A DNA stretch of 64,000 bases, from contig NZ_RJKR01000005.1 in the NCBI RefSeq assembly GCF_003752025.1, positions 844,241-908,240 of the forward strand, given 5' to 3'. Both the position numbers and the translations under genes were made by a program. The stretch is from Curtobacterium sp. PhB115 (GTDB lineage Bacteria; Actinomycetota; Actinomycetes; Actinomycetales; Microbacteriaceae). Below, in pieces: positions 25,834 through 35,227 of this stretch (within the stretch, counting starts at the first letter, position 1; every line of letters starts with the position of its first letter). The notes beneath the pieces are model-generated. The model was not told the DNA's origin. It made no database searches and saw only the letters and a program-made list of their open reading frames with translations.

Positions 25834-26478
25834 TCAGCCCTTGGCGGACCGCGTGCGACCGAGCGCGACCTCACGGCGGGCCCGCTCGAGCGCGTGCGAG
25901 GACGCCGCGTCCGGGTCGTGCAGCAGCCGTTCGGTGTCGGCGACGTGCTCCCGGACGGCGTCGGAGCCGCGCTCGGCCGCCGTCGCGAGGACCGGCGCGA
26001 CGGTCTCCTCACCGAGCCCCACGAGGGCACGCGACAAGCTCAGCCGCCGCTCCCGCGCGCCGATGCCGAGCTGCACCGCGAGCGTCCTGGCCAGGGCGTC
26101 GCGCTCGTCGTCGGGGACGAGTGCGACGGCGGTGCGCCAGGCGGCCCGGAGCACCTCGTCGTCGTGGTCCGCGAGCAGGGGCTGCACGGCGGGCCAGGCA
26201 GCGGGGTCCCCGACCTTCGACAGGGTGTGCAGCGCCTGGCTCCGGGCCTGCGGCTCGGGCTGTTCGAGCTCCGGCAGGACGCGCGCCACGACCTGCGGCG
26301 CCGGGTGCCGGGTGAGGGCCCAGGTCAGCATGTCCCGGACGAAGAAGTCCGGCTCGACCGCGCACCGCTCCACGAGCACGTCGAGGTCCGCCGGGTCCGG
26401 GGTCGTCCCCGCGGCCATCACCGCCTGCAGCCGGACCGAGGACCGGGGGTGGGCGAGTGCGTCGGTGAGCGTGGTCAT
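25834..26478 (-). CDS. HEAT-repeat protein
   Basis: The 214-residue protein consists of helical pairs with the HEAT pattern (RSSVRLQAVMAAG, PDFFVRDMLTWALTRH, PQARSQALHTLSKVGDPAAW, DDEVLRAAWRTAVAL), about five repeats, then a basic tail. It has no enzyme motif and would act as a binding scaffold. Actinobacterial relatives often adjoin MerR or DNA-repair genes; none is seen here. ATG 26478 is chosen because it begins the first repeat (MTTLTDALAHP). Confidence 0.8.
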   Translation of the reverse strand: MTTLTDALAHPRSSVRLQAVMAAGTTPDPADLDVLVERCAVEPDFFVRDMLTWALTRHPAPQVVARVLPELEQPEPQARSQALHTLSKVGDPAAWPAVQPLLADHDDEVLRAAWRTAVALVPDDERDALARTLAVQLGIGARERRLSLSRALVGLGEETVAPVLATAAERGSDAVREHVADTERLLHDPDAASSHALERARREVALGRTRSAKG

Positions 26479-26610
26479 GGGTCCATGCAATCCCGCGGTA
26501 CCGGGGTGGTGTCAAGACTCGGGGCATAGCGTCGGGAGACGCGCGGTCCGCACCGAGGACCGCGGCGTCGACCAACTCCGATCGACTCCACGACCACGAA
26601 AGGACCCCGC

Positions 26611-27564
26611 ATGCCCCGCATCGGTTCCAGCGACCTGCACGTGTTCCCCCTCGCCCTCGGCGGCAACGTCTTCGGGTGGACGGCGGACGAGTCGACCTCC
26701 CACCAGGTCCTCGACGCCTACACCGCTGCGGGCGGTGACTTCATCGACACCGCCGACGTGTACTCGGCGTGGGCACCCGGCAACGAGGGCGGCGAGTCCG
26801 AGCGGGTCATCGGCTCGTGGCTCCGCGCCTCGGGCAAGCGTGACGACGTCGTCATCGCGACGAAGGGCTCGCAGCACCCGGAGTTCCAGGGCCTCGGCGC
26901 CGACACCGTCGCGGCTGCTGCCCGTGCGAGCCTGCAGCGCCTCGGCACCGACCGGATCGACCTGTACTACGCGCACTTCGACGACCAGTCGACCCCGCTC
27001 GAGGAGACCGTCCGCGCCTTCGACCAACTCGTCACGGACGGCATCGTCCGCTACACCGCGATCTCGAACTACTCGAAGGACCGCGCCGAGGAGTGGATCC
27101 GCATCGCGACGGAGAACGGCCTCGCGCAGCCGGTCGCCATCCAGCCGCACTACAACCTCGTCACCCGTGAGCCCTACGAGTCCGAGATCGCACCGTTGGC
27201 GAAGGCTCACGGGCTCGGTGTCGTGCCGTACTTCTCGCTGGCGGCCGGGTTCCTGACGGGGAAGTACCGCTCAGCAGAGGACTTCGCGGGTAAGGACCGC
27301 GAGGGCCAGGTCTCCGGCTACTTCAACGACGAGGGGCTCGCGGTCGTCGACGCGCTGTCCACCATCGCCGAGGCGCACGACGCCGAGATCGCCACCGTGG
27401 CCCTCGCCTGGCTGCAGGCGCAGCCGGACGTCGTCGCGCCGATCGCCAGTGCCCGGAACACCGAGCAGCTGCCGGCGCTCTTGGCGTCGGCGGACCTCGA
27501 GCTCAGCGCAGAGGAGCTGCAGACGTTGTCCGACGTGTCGGCGAAGGTGCCCGCTGCCGCCTAG
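26611..27564 (+). CDS. Aldo/keto reductase
   Basis: The 317-residue NADPH-dependent oxidoreductase has the AKR catalytic tetrad: Asp and Tyr in FIDTADVYSAW, Lys in IATKGSQHP and His in YYAHFDDQ. The C-terminal cofactor segment PIASARNTEQL (usual GASN/R-x-x-Q) is present. It belongs to the YajO/Tas-like group. AAGGA precedes the ATG by 6 bases. Physiological carbonyl substrate is unknown. Confidence 0.93.
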   Translation: MPRIGSSDLHVFPLALGGNVFGWTADESTSHQVLDAYTAAGGDFIDTADVYSAWAPGNEGGESERVIGSWLRASGKRDDVVIATKGSQHPEFQGLGADTVAAAARASLQRLGTDRIDLYYAHFDDQSTPLEETVRAFDQLVTDGIVRYTAISNYSKDRAEEWIRIATENGLAQPVAIQPHYNLVTREPYESEIAPLAKAHGLGVVPYFSLAAGFLTGKYRSAEDFAGKDREGQVSGYFNDEGLAVVDALSTIAEAHDAEIATVALAWLQAQPDVVAPIASARNTEQLPALLASADLELSAEELQTLSDVSAKVPAAA

Positions 27565-27609
27565 CCCGGCCGGCTGGCCGCGCGGCGTGCGCCATGCGTG
27601 TGCATGTTC

Positions 27610-27645
27610 CGACATCCCACCTGTCGTTCGACGGGTGGGATGTCG
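27610..27645 (+). terminator. Strong hairpin after the aldo/keto reductase
   Basis: Perfect 12-bp stem (27610-27621 with 27634-27645; arm CGACATCCCACC) and 12-base loop, 46 bp past the reductase stop. A short GTTCGTT tract follows. Confidence 0.65.
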
Positions 27646-27672
27646 TTCGTTGCACGTGCATCGTGTGCGCGT

Positions 27673-27724
27673 GCATGTTGCGACGAAACACGCGTCGATC
27701 ACGTCGTGGTTCGTCGGAACATGC
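27673..27724 (-). terminator. Second hairpin and low-complexity spacer
   Basis: GCATGTTGCGACGAA (27673-27687) pairs with 27710-27724 with one mismatch. It lies 77 bp beyond the stop of the minus-strand septum-type gene and may terminate it. The remaining spacer 27725-27800 is simple sequence: CACA-rich and then a run of CAGCCG units. Confidence 0.5.
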
Positions 27725-27800
27725 GCACGCACACACGCACACACGCACCGCAGCCGCACAGCCGCAGCCGCAGCCGCAGCCGCCGCCGCAGCCGCAGCAC

Positions 27801-30164
27801 CTACCCCACCGGCGCGAGCGACCCCGTCAACTCCTGCCCGGACGACCGCGTCACGAAGCACGACAGGTACCGGTCACCCTGGTCCCACGTCGCCTGGTCC
27901 GGCGCGTACGAGCCCTGCACCTGCACGTCCCCGACCGACGCAGCGGCCGAGGTGTTCAGCGCAGCGGCGCCCTGGCACTGCTCCGCGGCCTGGGCGGCGA
28001 GGGCCTCGGCTCCCGGGTAGGTGTCACCGCTGACCGGCAGGCGCGCGGTCAGCTGGGCGATGTGCGGCGATGCGCAGTCGACGACGGTGAAGGACTGCGC
28101 CCACGCGTTCGTGAACGGTGACAGGCACTCGCTGCCGGCCAGGTCGGTCCAGGGGTGCTCGCCCGGGAGCGCCGGCGTCGTCGCGAACTGCAGCGTCGTG
28201 GCCGGTGCCGCGGCGTCGCTGGACTGCTCGGTCGAGGGTTCCGCCGAGGGACTGGCCGCCGGCGTCGACGCTGCGGCCGCGGGGGACTTCGTCGGCGCGA
28301 TCGCCTTGTCCGCGATGTTGTTGCCGAGGATCCACTGCGACAGGAAGAACACGGCGACGATCAGCACGAGGATCAGCACGATCGAGCCGCCGATGAGCAG
28401 CTGCTTGCCGCGCTTGCCCTCGCTCCGCAGGCGTGCGGCTCCCTGGTTGATGAAGTTGTCGCGCTCGCCGGACTGCGTCGCCGGCGCGGCCGATGCGTAC
28501 GGGGTCCGACCGGGGCCGGGCGCGTGCGCCGGCGCGCCAGCCGGACCGCCCGGCGCAGCCGCCGGTCCGCCCGTCGCCCCGGATCGGGACGGCGCAGCAG
28601 CGGCCGGCATCATGCGGGTGCCGGTGTCCTCCGGGTCGTAGCCGGTGCCGCCGAGCTGGCCGACGGCCTCGGTGCCGAAGAGGTCCTTGATCGCGCTCGT
28701 GTCGCTCGTCTCCCGACCGTCCCACTCGGACTGGTCGAGGTCGTCCGGAGCAGCGGCGGGCAACGACGCGGGCTGCTCGGCCTGCTCGCCGGTCTCGTCG
28801 CGACGGATGCCCATCACGGCGTCGAGGTCCTGCCCCACCGCGGGCGGCAGGTGCGCCGGGTAGCCGCTGCCGGGCGATCCGGCACCGGCGGCCGGCTCGA
28901 CGAGCGGCGGCGCGGCGGTCGGCGGCACGGTCGCGTCGGGCTCGTCCCACCACGGCAGACCGGCAGCCGGCAGGGCCGTGGTCGGCGCATCGGCCTGGAG
29001 GCCCGGGGCTGCGTCCGCCCCGCCGGCAGCGGCGGTGTCCCGGCTCGCGTCCACGGCGTCGGCCGGCTCCGGCACGACCCGTGCGGCAGCGGGCGTGGCC
29101 GACGGGACCGCGGGCGGAGCAGCGGGCACAGCCGGCGGGACCACCGGCGCGGCAGCGGGCACGGCCGGCGGCACCGGGAACGCCCGCGGCGCCTGCACTC
29201 CGTCGATCGGGGTGTCGGTCTCGCCGGAGACGACCTCGTCCTCGGCCCCGATCTCGTCGGCGAGCGACCACGAGCCGCTGCCACCGAGCGTCGTCGTGTC
29301 GAACGAGTCGCCGGTCAGTGTCCTGGAGGCGTCCGTCGGGACCTCGCCGGTCTCGTCGGCTTGGATCGACCAGTCGAACGGTCGGGGGTGTGCGCCGGTC
29401 GGCTCGGGGTCGGAGGACGCGCCAGCGACCCGCAGCAGGTCGGTGAAGCTCGGCGGCTCCTCGGTCGGCGGCAGCACGTTCTCGACGCCGAGCGGCTGGT
29501 GCACGACCGGGCCGGTGGGCGTCGCGTGCGAGCCGGTCGCCCGGCCGAGGAAGTCGACGTCGGCACGGCCCTCGCCGAACGGGTCGACGCGGCGCCGTTC
29601 GTCCTCGATGGCCTTCGCCGCGGCGGCGCGCTCGTCCCGGTGGGTCTGCGCGGTGGGCAGCACGATCGACGAGGGGTGCGGCGCCGTGGGGTTCGGCGGG
29701 ACGTCGGCGGCGGCCGGGATCCGGTCGTGCAGGGTCGAACGCTGGTGCTCGGCGGCGGCGTCGGGGTTCTCCGACGGAGCGAGGAGCTCCGGGGGCATCG
29801 AGATCGCCTGCGTCGCGCCGTCGTCGAACGACGGAGCAGCAGGCGCAGCAGACGCGGGGTCGGCAGGCGCAGCAGGCGCAGCAGGCGCAGGATCAGCCGG
29901 TGCAGCGTCCTCCGGCTCGGCCACGAACGGCTCGGGCAGCGGTGCGCCGGTCTCCCGCGCGGTCCGCTCGGCCTCGCGGCGCTCGCGCCGGGACGGCCAG
30001 TCCTCCTCGCCCCGGGGAGCCCCGAAGATGTCCGCGGCGCTGCGGAGACCGTGGAACGGAGCGTCCGGGTCGGGCGCGCGCTGAGCCTCCAGGCCGTCGT
30101 CCCCGTCTACCGGGCCGGCGGTCTCGTCGGGATCGCGCGCGTCGTCCGGACGCTCCCCGCTCAC
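27801..30164 (-). CDS. Large Pro/Ala-rich membrane protein with septum-formation-type C-terminal domain
   Basis: The 787-residue protein has a ~600-residue cytoplasmic, low-complexity, acidic and Pro/Ala-rich N-terminal part, a single membrane helix near residue 630 (IGGSIVLILVLIVAVFFLSQW), and a ~130-residue external domain. That domain has four Cys and the pattern AGSECLSPF, FTVVDCASPHIAQL, EQCQGAAAL, RYLSCFV, matching the actinobacterial Septum_form family. A role at the division septum is suggested by the domain name but not established. GTG at 30164 overlaps the pyrE stop by 4 bp. Confidence 0.8.
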   Translation of the reverse strand: MSGERPDDARDPDETAGPVDGDDGLEAQRAPDPDAPFHGLRSAADIFGAPRGEEDWPSRRERREAERTARETGAPLPEPFVAEPEDAAPADPAPAAPAAPADPASAAPAAPSFDDGATQAISMPPELLAPSENPDAAAEHQRSTLHDRIPAAADVPPNPTAPHPSSIVLPTAQTHRDERAAAAKAIEDERRRVDPFGEGRADVDFLGRATGSHATPTGPVVHQPLGVENVLPPTEEPPSFTDLLRVAGASSDPEPTGAHPRPFDWSIQADETGEVPTDASRTLTGDSFDTTTLGGSGSWSLADEIGAEDEVVSGETDTPIDGVQAPRAFPVPPAVPAAAPVVPPAVPAAPPAVPSATPAAARVVPEPADAVDASRDTAAAGGADAAPGLQADAPTTALPAAGLPWWDEPDATVPPTAAPPLVEPAAGAGSPGSGYPAHLPPAVGQDLDAVMGIRRDETGEQAEQPASLPAAAPDDLDQSEWDGRETSDTSAIKDLFGTEAVGQLGGTGYDPEDTGTRMMPAAAAPSRSGATGGPAAAPGGPAGAPAHAPGPGRTPYASAAPATQSGERDNFINQGAARLRSEGKRGKQLLIGGSIVLILVLIVAVFFLSQWILGNNIADKAIAPTKSPAAAASTPAASPSAEPSTEQSSDAAAPATTLQFATTPALPGEHPWTDLAGSECLSPFTNAWAQSFTVVDCASPHIAQLTARLPVSGDTYPGAEALAAQAAEQCQGAAALNTSAAASVGDVQVQGSYAPDQATWDQGDRYLSCFVTRSSGQELTGSLAPVG

Positions 30165-30712
30165 GCGGTCAGCCCCAGATCAGCCAACCCGATCGCGGCG
30201 AAGTAGGGGTACCCGGCGGCTTCGATCGTCTCCTTCGCCCCGGTGTCGCGGTCGACGACGACCGCGACGGCGGCGATGATCGCTCCCTCGCGCTCGAGTG
30301 CCTCGGCGGCCTTGAGCGGCGACCCGCCGGTCGTGGAGGTGTCCTCGAGCACGACGACGCGCTTGCCCTTGAGGTCCGGACCCTCGACCTGCTTGCCGCG
30401 GCCGTGGTCCTTCGGCTCCTTGCGGACGACGAACGCGTCGTAGGTCAGGCCCTGTGCAGCGGCCTGGTGCAGGACGGCGCTGGCGATGGGGTCGGCGCCC
30501 ATGGTGAGGCCGCCGACCGCGGAGACGTCCGGCACCTGCTGGACGAGCTCGGTCATGACCTGTCCGATCAGCGGCGCGACCCGGTGGTCGAGGCTGACCT
30601 TCCGGAGGTCGATGTAGTACGTCGCCTTCTTCCCGCTGGTCAGGGTGAAGTCGCCGTGGAACACCGCTTCGGAGGAGATGTACTGGATCAACTGTTCGCG
30701 CGCGTCGGTCAC
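30161..30712 (-). CDS. pyrE: Orotate phosphoribosyltransferase
   Basis: The 183-residue enzyme converts orotate and PRPP to OMP in pyrimidine synthesis. FTLTSGKKATYYIDLR is the N-terminal OPRTase signature, KEPKDHGRGK the flexible catalytic loop, and VVLEDTSTTGGS the PRPP-binding motif (family form D-x-x-T-T-G). GTG at 30712 (VTDAREQL) matches the family N-terminus. It is followed by the septum-type gene in a coupled arrangement; no other pyr gene is present. Confidence 0.96.
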   Translation of the reverse strand: MTDAREQLIQYISSEAVFHGDFTLTSGKKATYYIDLRKVSLDHRVAPLIGQVMTELVQQVPDVSAVGGLTMGADPIASAVLHQAAAQGLTYDAFVVRKEPKDHGRGKQVEGPDLKGKRVVVLEDTSTTGGSPLKAAEALEREGAIIAAVAVVVDRDTGAKETIEAAGYPYFAAIGLADLGLTA

Positions 30713-30798
30713 AGCGCACAAGGGTAGCCGGTCGGGCTCGCAGCGCGCTCCCCCGCTCTGTGGGGTCGTGCCGAGCAGCGCTCGGTACGCTCCGGAGC

Positions 30799-32466
30799 AT
30801 GCCCCGAGCACCGCGTCGCACCCCCGTGGCGTCGGCCCCGTCCGGCGGCCGTCGGACCGGTGGGGTGGGCGTCGCGATCGGACGGGAGGCCGTTGGTGCG
30901 TTGGTCGCACTGGCCCTGGCCGTCATCGCCCTCCGCCACGTCGTCGCCACGGAACGGGTGGCGTTGCTCTGGTACGACGGCGACTCGGTGCTCCTGCCGC
31001 TGGTGCGGCGTTCGCTGGACCTCGGGCAGCCGTTCGAGTGGGCGATGTCCCCGGCCTTGTTCTTCTTCCCGGAGCTGCCCGTCTACCTGCTCTGCTCCGT
31101 CGTGACGGCGACCCCGCAGCAGGCACTGGCGCTGAACGGGGTGCTGGTGCTGCTCGCCGTGTACGCGCTGGTGCGCGCGGCGGCGAACGAGCTCATGCCG
31201 TCGGCCGGTCGCCCGGCACGCATCGCGGTGTCGGCGGGCGCGCTCGCCGTCGTGACGTTGGTGGTCCTGACCGAGTCGTCGGCCACCGCGACCTCGCTCG
31301 AGCTGGGGTCCCTGCTGCTGACGACGACGTACTACTACGGCGCCCTGCTGGCGATGCTCGGCACCGCGGTCCTCGTGCTGCGGGCGGTCCGCACGGGCCG
31401 GGCGTCCGTCGTGGTCCTGGTGGTGCTCGGCCTCGTCGCGGCGTGCACGACGGCGTCGAACCCGCTGTACGTGCCGTGGTCGGCTGCCCCGGTCGTGGTG
31501 ACGCTCGTCCTGCTCGCCGCGGTGCGCCGGGTGCCGTGGCGGCTCGCCCTGCTGGTGTCGGCGGCGACCACCGTCGGCTCGGTGGTCGGGTACCTGGTCC
31601 GGATCCCGCTGCGGCCGTTCGTGTCGCTCGATCCGGCGACGTACGTCCGGCCCTCGCGCGCCGGCAGCACCCTGCAGTTCTTCGCCGCCCTGACCGACGA
31701 ACGGGCCGGGACCGCCGCCGGCGACGCCGGGCTCCTGCTGCTGTTCCTCGGGGTGCTCGTCACCGTCGGCGGCACCGTGTGGGCCTGGCGGGTCCGGACG
31801 GCGCGGACGGTGCTCGTGGCGACCGTGCTGCCCCTGGTCACCGTGGTCGCCGTGTCCGTCGGGGTCGTGGTCGCCGGCTCGCAGACTCCGCGCTACCTCG
31901 AACCGATCGTGACGGCACCGCTCCTGGCGCTCGTGGCGGTGGCCGAGCTCGCGCGCACCGCGGTCCGACGCACCCGGGTGCACAGGCCGTTCCGCGGGGT
32001 CCGGGCCACGGTGGCGATCGCCGGGGCGGCCGTCCTCGTCACCGGGGTCGCCGTCGCACCGGGCACCGCCAGTGCCGTGGCCACCGCGCGGTACACGCCG
32101 TCGTCGTGCCTCGACCGGTGGGCGGACGGCCGCGACGTCGTGGGGGTCGGGCAGTTCTGGACGGTGCGGCCCCTCGCCGCGTACGCGTCGTCGAACGTGC
32201 AGCTGCTGCAGGTCCGCGACACCTTCGAGACGTACCCGTGGCTGGTCGACCTCGGGGCCTACCGGGACGCCGACCCCACGTTCGTGGTCGTCGGGTCGCG
32301 CGACCTCTGGACCACCGCGGTCGAGGACTCGCTCGGCGCCCCGGCGACGATCTCGCACTGCACGGGCTTCGACGTCTACGACTACGCCGGGACCGCCGGG
32401 GCCGACCGGCTCCGGCGTGACGTGGTGGGGAGCGCCGACGTGATCCGGCGCGAACGCGGCTTCTAG
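30799..32466 (+). CDS. Polytopic membrane protein, GT-C-like
   Basis: The 555-residue protein has about ten to eleven hydrophobic helices up to residue ~440, then a soluble ~110-residue external C-terminal domain. LLWYDGDSVLLPLVRRSL after the first helix places an acidic pair in the first external loop, as in GT-C glycosyltransferases, and FVVVGSRDLW appears in the C-terminal domain. Relatives are annotated as hypothetical membrane proteins; lipid-linked sugar transfer is a guess. It is divergent from pyrE. Confidence 0.7.
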   Translation: MPRAPRRTPVASAPSGGRRTGGVGVAIGREAVGALVALALAVIALRHVVATERVALLWYDGDSVLLPLVRRSLDLGQPFEWAMSPALFFFPELPVYLLCSVVTATPQQALALNGVLVLLAVYALVRAAANELMPSAGRPARIAVSAGALAVVTLVVLTESSATATSLELGSLLLTTTYYYGALLAMLGTAVLVLRAVRTGRASVVVLVVLGLVAACTTASNPLYVPWSAAPVVVTLVLLAAVRRVPWRLALLVSAATTVGSVVGYLVRIPLRPFVSLDPATYVRPSRAGSTLQFFAALTDERAGTAAGDAGLLLLFLGVLVTVGGTVWAWRVRTARTVLVATVLPLVTVVAVSVGVVVAGSQTPRYLEPIVTAPLLALVAVAELARTAVRRTRVHRPFRGVRATVAIAGAAVLVTGVAVAPGTASAVATARYTPSSCLDRWADGRDVVGVGQFWTVRPLAAYASSNVQLLQVRDTFETYPWLVDLGAYRDADPTFVVVGSRDLWTTAVEDSLGAPATISHCTGFDVYDYAGTAGADRLRRDVVGSADVIRRERGF

Positions 32467-32530
32467 GAGTTGTCCACAGCGGCGCGTTGCCGCCCGATCT
32501 TCTCTGTACGGATGTATAGGCTCGTGCTCG

Positions 32531-33847
32531 ATGTCCCACGCCACCAGCCGCCGCGCCCCTCGTGCCTCCCTGCGCCTCCGTCTCGCCGTCACCGGACTGG
32601 CGCTCGCGGGTCTCGTGGGCACGGTCGTCGTCGATGCCCCGGCGGCACAGGCGGTGACCTACCCCACGTGGGACGAGGTCAAGAGCGCCCGCGGCGAGGA
32701 GAGCGCCAAGCAGGGCCAGATCACCGAGATCAAGGGGATCATCAGCGAGCTCGACGCGAAGGTCGAAGCCGCCCAGGCGAAGGCGCAGGAGCTCGGACAG
32801 GTCTTCTTCGACGCGCAGTCCGACGCGCAGGAAGCCGCCGAGAAGGAGCAGAAGCTCCGCGCCGACGCGGACGAGCACGCGAAGGTGGCCGAGCAGAGCG
32901 CCGCACAGGCCGGGCAGTTCGCGGCGCAGATGGCACGCTCCGGTGGTGCCGACGTCACGACCTCCGTGCTCACGAAGGGCGACGACGCCCGCGACCTCCT
33001 CTACGACCTGGGTGCCCTGAGCAAACTGTCCGAGCAGGCCGAACGCGTCCAGGCAGCGGCGGCCGTCGATGCCGGCGTCACCCGTTCGCTCGAGGCCCAG
33101 GCCGACCGCGCCGCGGAAGAGCTCGAGACCCTCGCCGCGAAGGCCGAGGCCCGCATGCAGGAAGCACAGGCCGCCTCGGACCAGGTCCAGGCCGCCTACG
33201 CCGAGCAGCAGTCGAACAAGGCCCGGCTCGACGCCCAGCTCGCGACCCTGACCTCCGGCCGGGTCCGGACGGAAGCCGAGTTCGCCAAGGGTGAGCGGAT
33301 CCGCAAGGCGGCGGAAGAGAAGGCCGCGCGCGAAGCGGCACAGCGGGCGGCGGCGGCCCTCGCGGCGCAGAACTCCGGCGGCGGCTCCACCGGCAGCAGT
33401 GGCTCCGGGTCGAGCGGTGCCGTCGGTGCGGGCGGCGGCCAGGGGTGGGTCCGCCCGGCCAGCGGCTACGTCATCAGCCCGTACGGCTACCGCGTGCACC
33501 CGATCTACGGCACGGTGATCAAGCACGACGGCACCGACCTCGCGAGCGGCTGCTCCACCCCGATCGTCGCCGCCTCGGCCGGCACCGTCGACTACGTCGG
33601 TTGGTACGGCGGGTACGGCAACTACGTCCGGATCAACCACGGCAACGGCGTGCAGACGGCCTACGGCCACATCGTCGACGGTGGCTTCCGGGTCAGCATC
33701 GGCCAGCAGGTCTCCGCGGGGCAGCTCATCGCGCTCGTCGGCTCAACCGGCCAGTCCACCGGGTGCCACAGCCACATCGAGGTGCACATCAACGGCGCCA
33801 CGACCGACCCCGTCCCGTTCATGTCCGCGCGGGGTGTCGCCTTCTAG
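32531..33847 (+). CDS. Secreted M23-family (LytM) peptidoglycan endopeptidase with coiled coil
   Basis: The 438-residue protein has a Sec signal peptide (LAVTGLALAGLVGTVVVDAPAAQA), a ~240-residue coiled-coil region rich in Ala/Glu/Gln, a Gly/Ser linker and a C-terminal LytM domain. Zinc and catalytic residues are visible: H-x3-D in KHDGTDLA, His in TAYGHIV and the H-x-H in CHSHIEVH, so it should be an active endopeptidase rather than an EnvC-type activator. TATAGG at 32515-32520 is a possible -10. Its TAG overlaps the stop codon of the facing gene within a CTAG. Confidence 0.92.
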   Translation: MSHATSRRAPRASLRLRLAVTGLALAGLVGTVVVDAPAAQAVTYPTWDEVKSARGEESAKQGQITEIKGIISELDAKVEAAQAKAQELGQVFFDAQSDAQEAAEKEQKLRADADEHAKVAEQSAAQAGQFAAQMARSGGADVTTSVLTKGDDARDLLYDLGALSKLSEQAERVQAAAAVDAGVTRSLEAQADRAAEELETLAAKAEARMQEAQAASDQVQAAYAEQQSNKARLDAQLATLTSGRVRTEAEFAKGERIRKAAEEKAAREAAQRAAAALAAQNSGGGSTGSSGSGSSGAVGAGGGQGWVRPASGYVISPYGYRVHPIYGTVIKHDGTDLASGCSTPIVAASAGTVDYVGWYGGYGNYVRINHGNGVQTAYGHIVDGGFRVSIGQQVSAGQLIALVGSTGQSTGCHSHIEVHINGATTDPVPFMSARGVAF

Positions 33848-34617
33848 TCGCCGAGGTCGTCCACGTCGACGTTCCACAGCGCCCGGTACCAAGCCGTCCG
33901 CTCCGGATCGTCGGGCAGCCCGTACGCCTCGTGGAACAGCGGCTCCCACCCCGGCCCGTAGTTCCACCCGAGCGCCATCGTCGCGACCGCGATGTCCGCC
34001 CACCGGTCCGCGACACCCGTGGCGTCCAGGTCGACGTGCCCGCTCCACCGGCCGTCGGCCCCGATGAGCGTGTTCGGCGTGCACGGGTCCCCGTGGCAGA
34101 CGACGGTGCGGTCACCGGGCGGCTCCGGGCCCAGGCGGTCCGTGTCGGCACCAGCCGCACGACCACGGTCGAGCCGCGCCACGGTCGACCACGTGAACGG
34201 GCAGTCCACCACCGGCAGTGTGTCGTGCAGCGCGCGGAGCCCTTCGCCCACCGCGACCACCGCGGTCCGGGGTTCGTCGTGCCATCGGGGGTCGACGGCG
34301 CTCCACCCGGGAACGGCCCGGGTGCGGAGCCAGACGCCGTCGTCGTCGCTGCCGTGACCGAGCACCTCGGGCACGCGGACGTACCGGCCGGCCCAGGCGA
34401 GCCGGGCCGCCTCACCGTCGATCCACGCGGCGTAGGCGTGCGGCAGGACCTTCACGAACTCCTCGGCGTGCTCGTCGGGGCCGATCCGGAAGGTCGTGCC
34501 GCCGATCTCGTTGTGCCAGACCAGGGCGACCTCGCGGCCCCGGGCGGCCTCCACGACCACCCGCGGGACAGGGACGACGGCGTCCGGACCCGGCAACCCG
34601 CCGATCGACCGCACCAC
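33844..34617 (-). CDS. APH-family phosphotransferase (aminoglycoside 3'-phosphotransferase-like)
   Basis: The 257-residue protein has the kinase-like Brenner motif CHGDPCTPNTLI with the catalytic Asp, followed by HVDLDATGVADRWADIAVA, which corresponds to the Mg-binding Asp and the APH(3')-type GVADRxxDIA segment. The N-terminal Lys (FVKVLP) is the ATP contact. Whether the substrate is an aminoglycoside, another drug or a metabolite cannot be told. GTG at 34617 is chosen; it begins 7 bp after the AmaP-like stop, making it the last gene of the Asp23 operon. Confidence 0.8.
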   Translation of the reverse strand: MVRSIGGLPGPDAVVPVPRVVVEAARGREVALVWHNEIGGTTFRIGPDEHAEEFVKVLPHAYAAWIDGEAARLAWAGRYVRVPEVLGHGSDDDGVWLRTRAVPGWSAVDPRWHDEPRTAVVAVGEGLRALHDTLPVVDCPFTWSTVARLDRGRAAGADTDRLGPEPPGDRTVVCHGDPCTPNTLIGADGRWSGHVDLDATGVADRWADIAVATMALGWNYGPGWEPLFHEAYGLPDDPERTAWYRALWNVDVDDLGD

Positions 34618-34624
34618 GACGGTC

Positions 34625-35227
34625 CTAGTGCACGCGGTCCGGGCGCGAGGACCCGGACCCACCGCGCGCGATCTCGAGCAGGACCGGCAGGCGTTCACCG
34701 AGCAGGGCGTCGAGGTCGGCGACGACGGACTCGACCCGTTCGGTGATCTCCCGCGGCGCAGCGCCTCGGCGCGGTCGGACCCGCACCCGGATCGCCCGGC
34801 CGCCACGGACCCGGTAGACATCGACGGCCAGCGAGGCGACCTGCGGCAGGTCCCCGATCGCCGAGGAGAGCGCGTGCTGCACGGCGGTGGACTCGACCCG
34901 CACCGAACCGGCGACGCCGTCGGCTGATCCGTCGCTCTCGACGACGGTGCCCTCGCGGCCCCCGCCGAGCGTCGTCAGCACCACGATCGCCAGGACGCCG
35001 ACGACGACCCCGCCACCGAGCACCCACGTCCACGACAGCAGGGAGTCATCGCGCGACGTGTCCGTGCCGAGGCCCGCGAGCGCGTCGCCGGCGGTGCGCC
35101 ACCAGGACGCCACGAGCGGCAGGCCCTGGGCCGTCTGCACCAGGATCGCGCCGACACCGCCGACGAACAGGACGAGCCCGACGACGACGAGTGCCGTCCG
35201 GCCGACCCCACGGTTGGTCGCGTTCAT
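34625..35227 (-). CDS. AmaP-like alkaline-shock membrane anchor
   Basis: The 200-residue protein has two membrane helices (ALVVVGLVLFVGGVGAILV and WVLGGGVVVGVLAIVVL) in its N-terminal half and a cytoplasmic C-terminal half with Asp23-like beta pattern (SLAVDVYRVRGGRAIRVRVRP). AmaP anchors Asp23 to the membrane in staphylococci. Overlap of 4 bp with the previous gene supports operon function. Confidence 0.8.
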   Translation of the reverse strand: MNATNRGVGRTALVVVGLVLFVGGVGAILVQTAQGLPLVASWWRTAGDALAGLGTDTSRDDSLLSWTWVLGGGVVVGVLAIVVLTTLGGGREGTVVESDGSADGVAGSVRVESTAVQHALSSAIGDLPQVASLAVDVYRVRGGRAIRVRVRPRRGAAPREITERVESVVADLDALLGERLPVLLEIARGGSGSSRPDRVH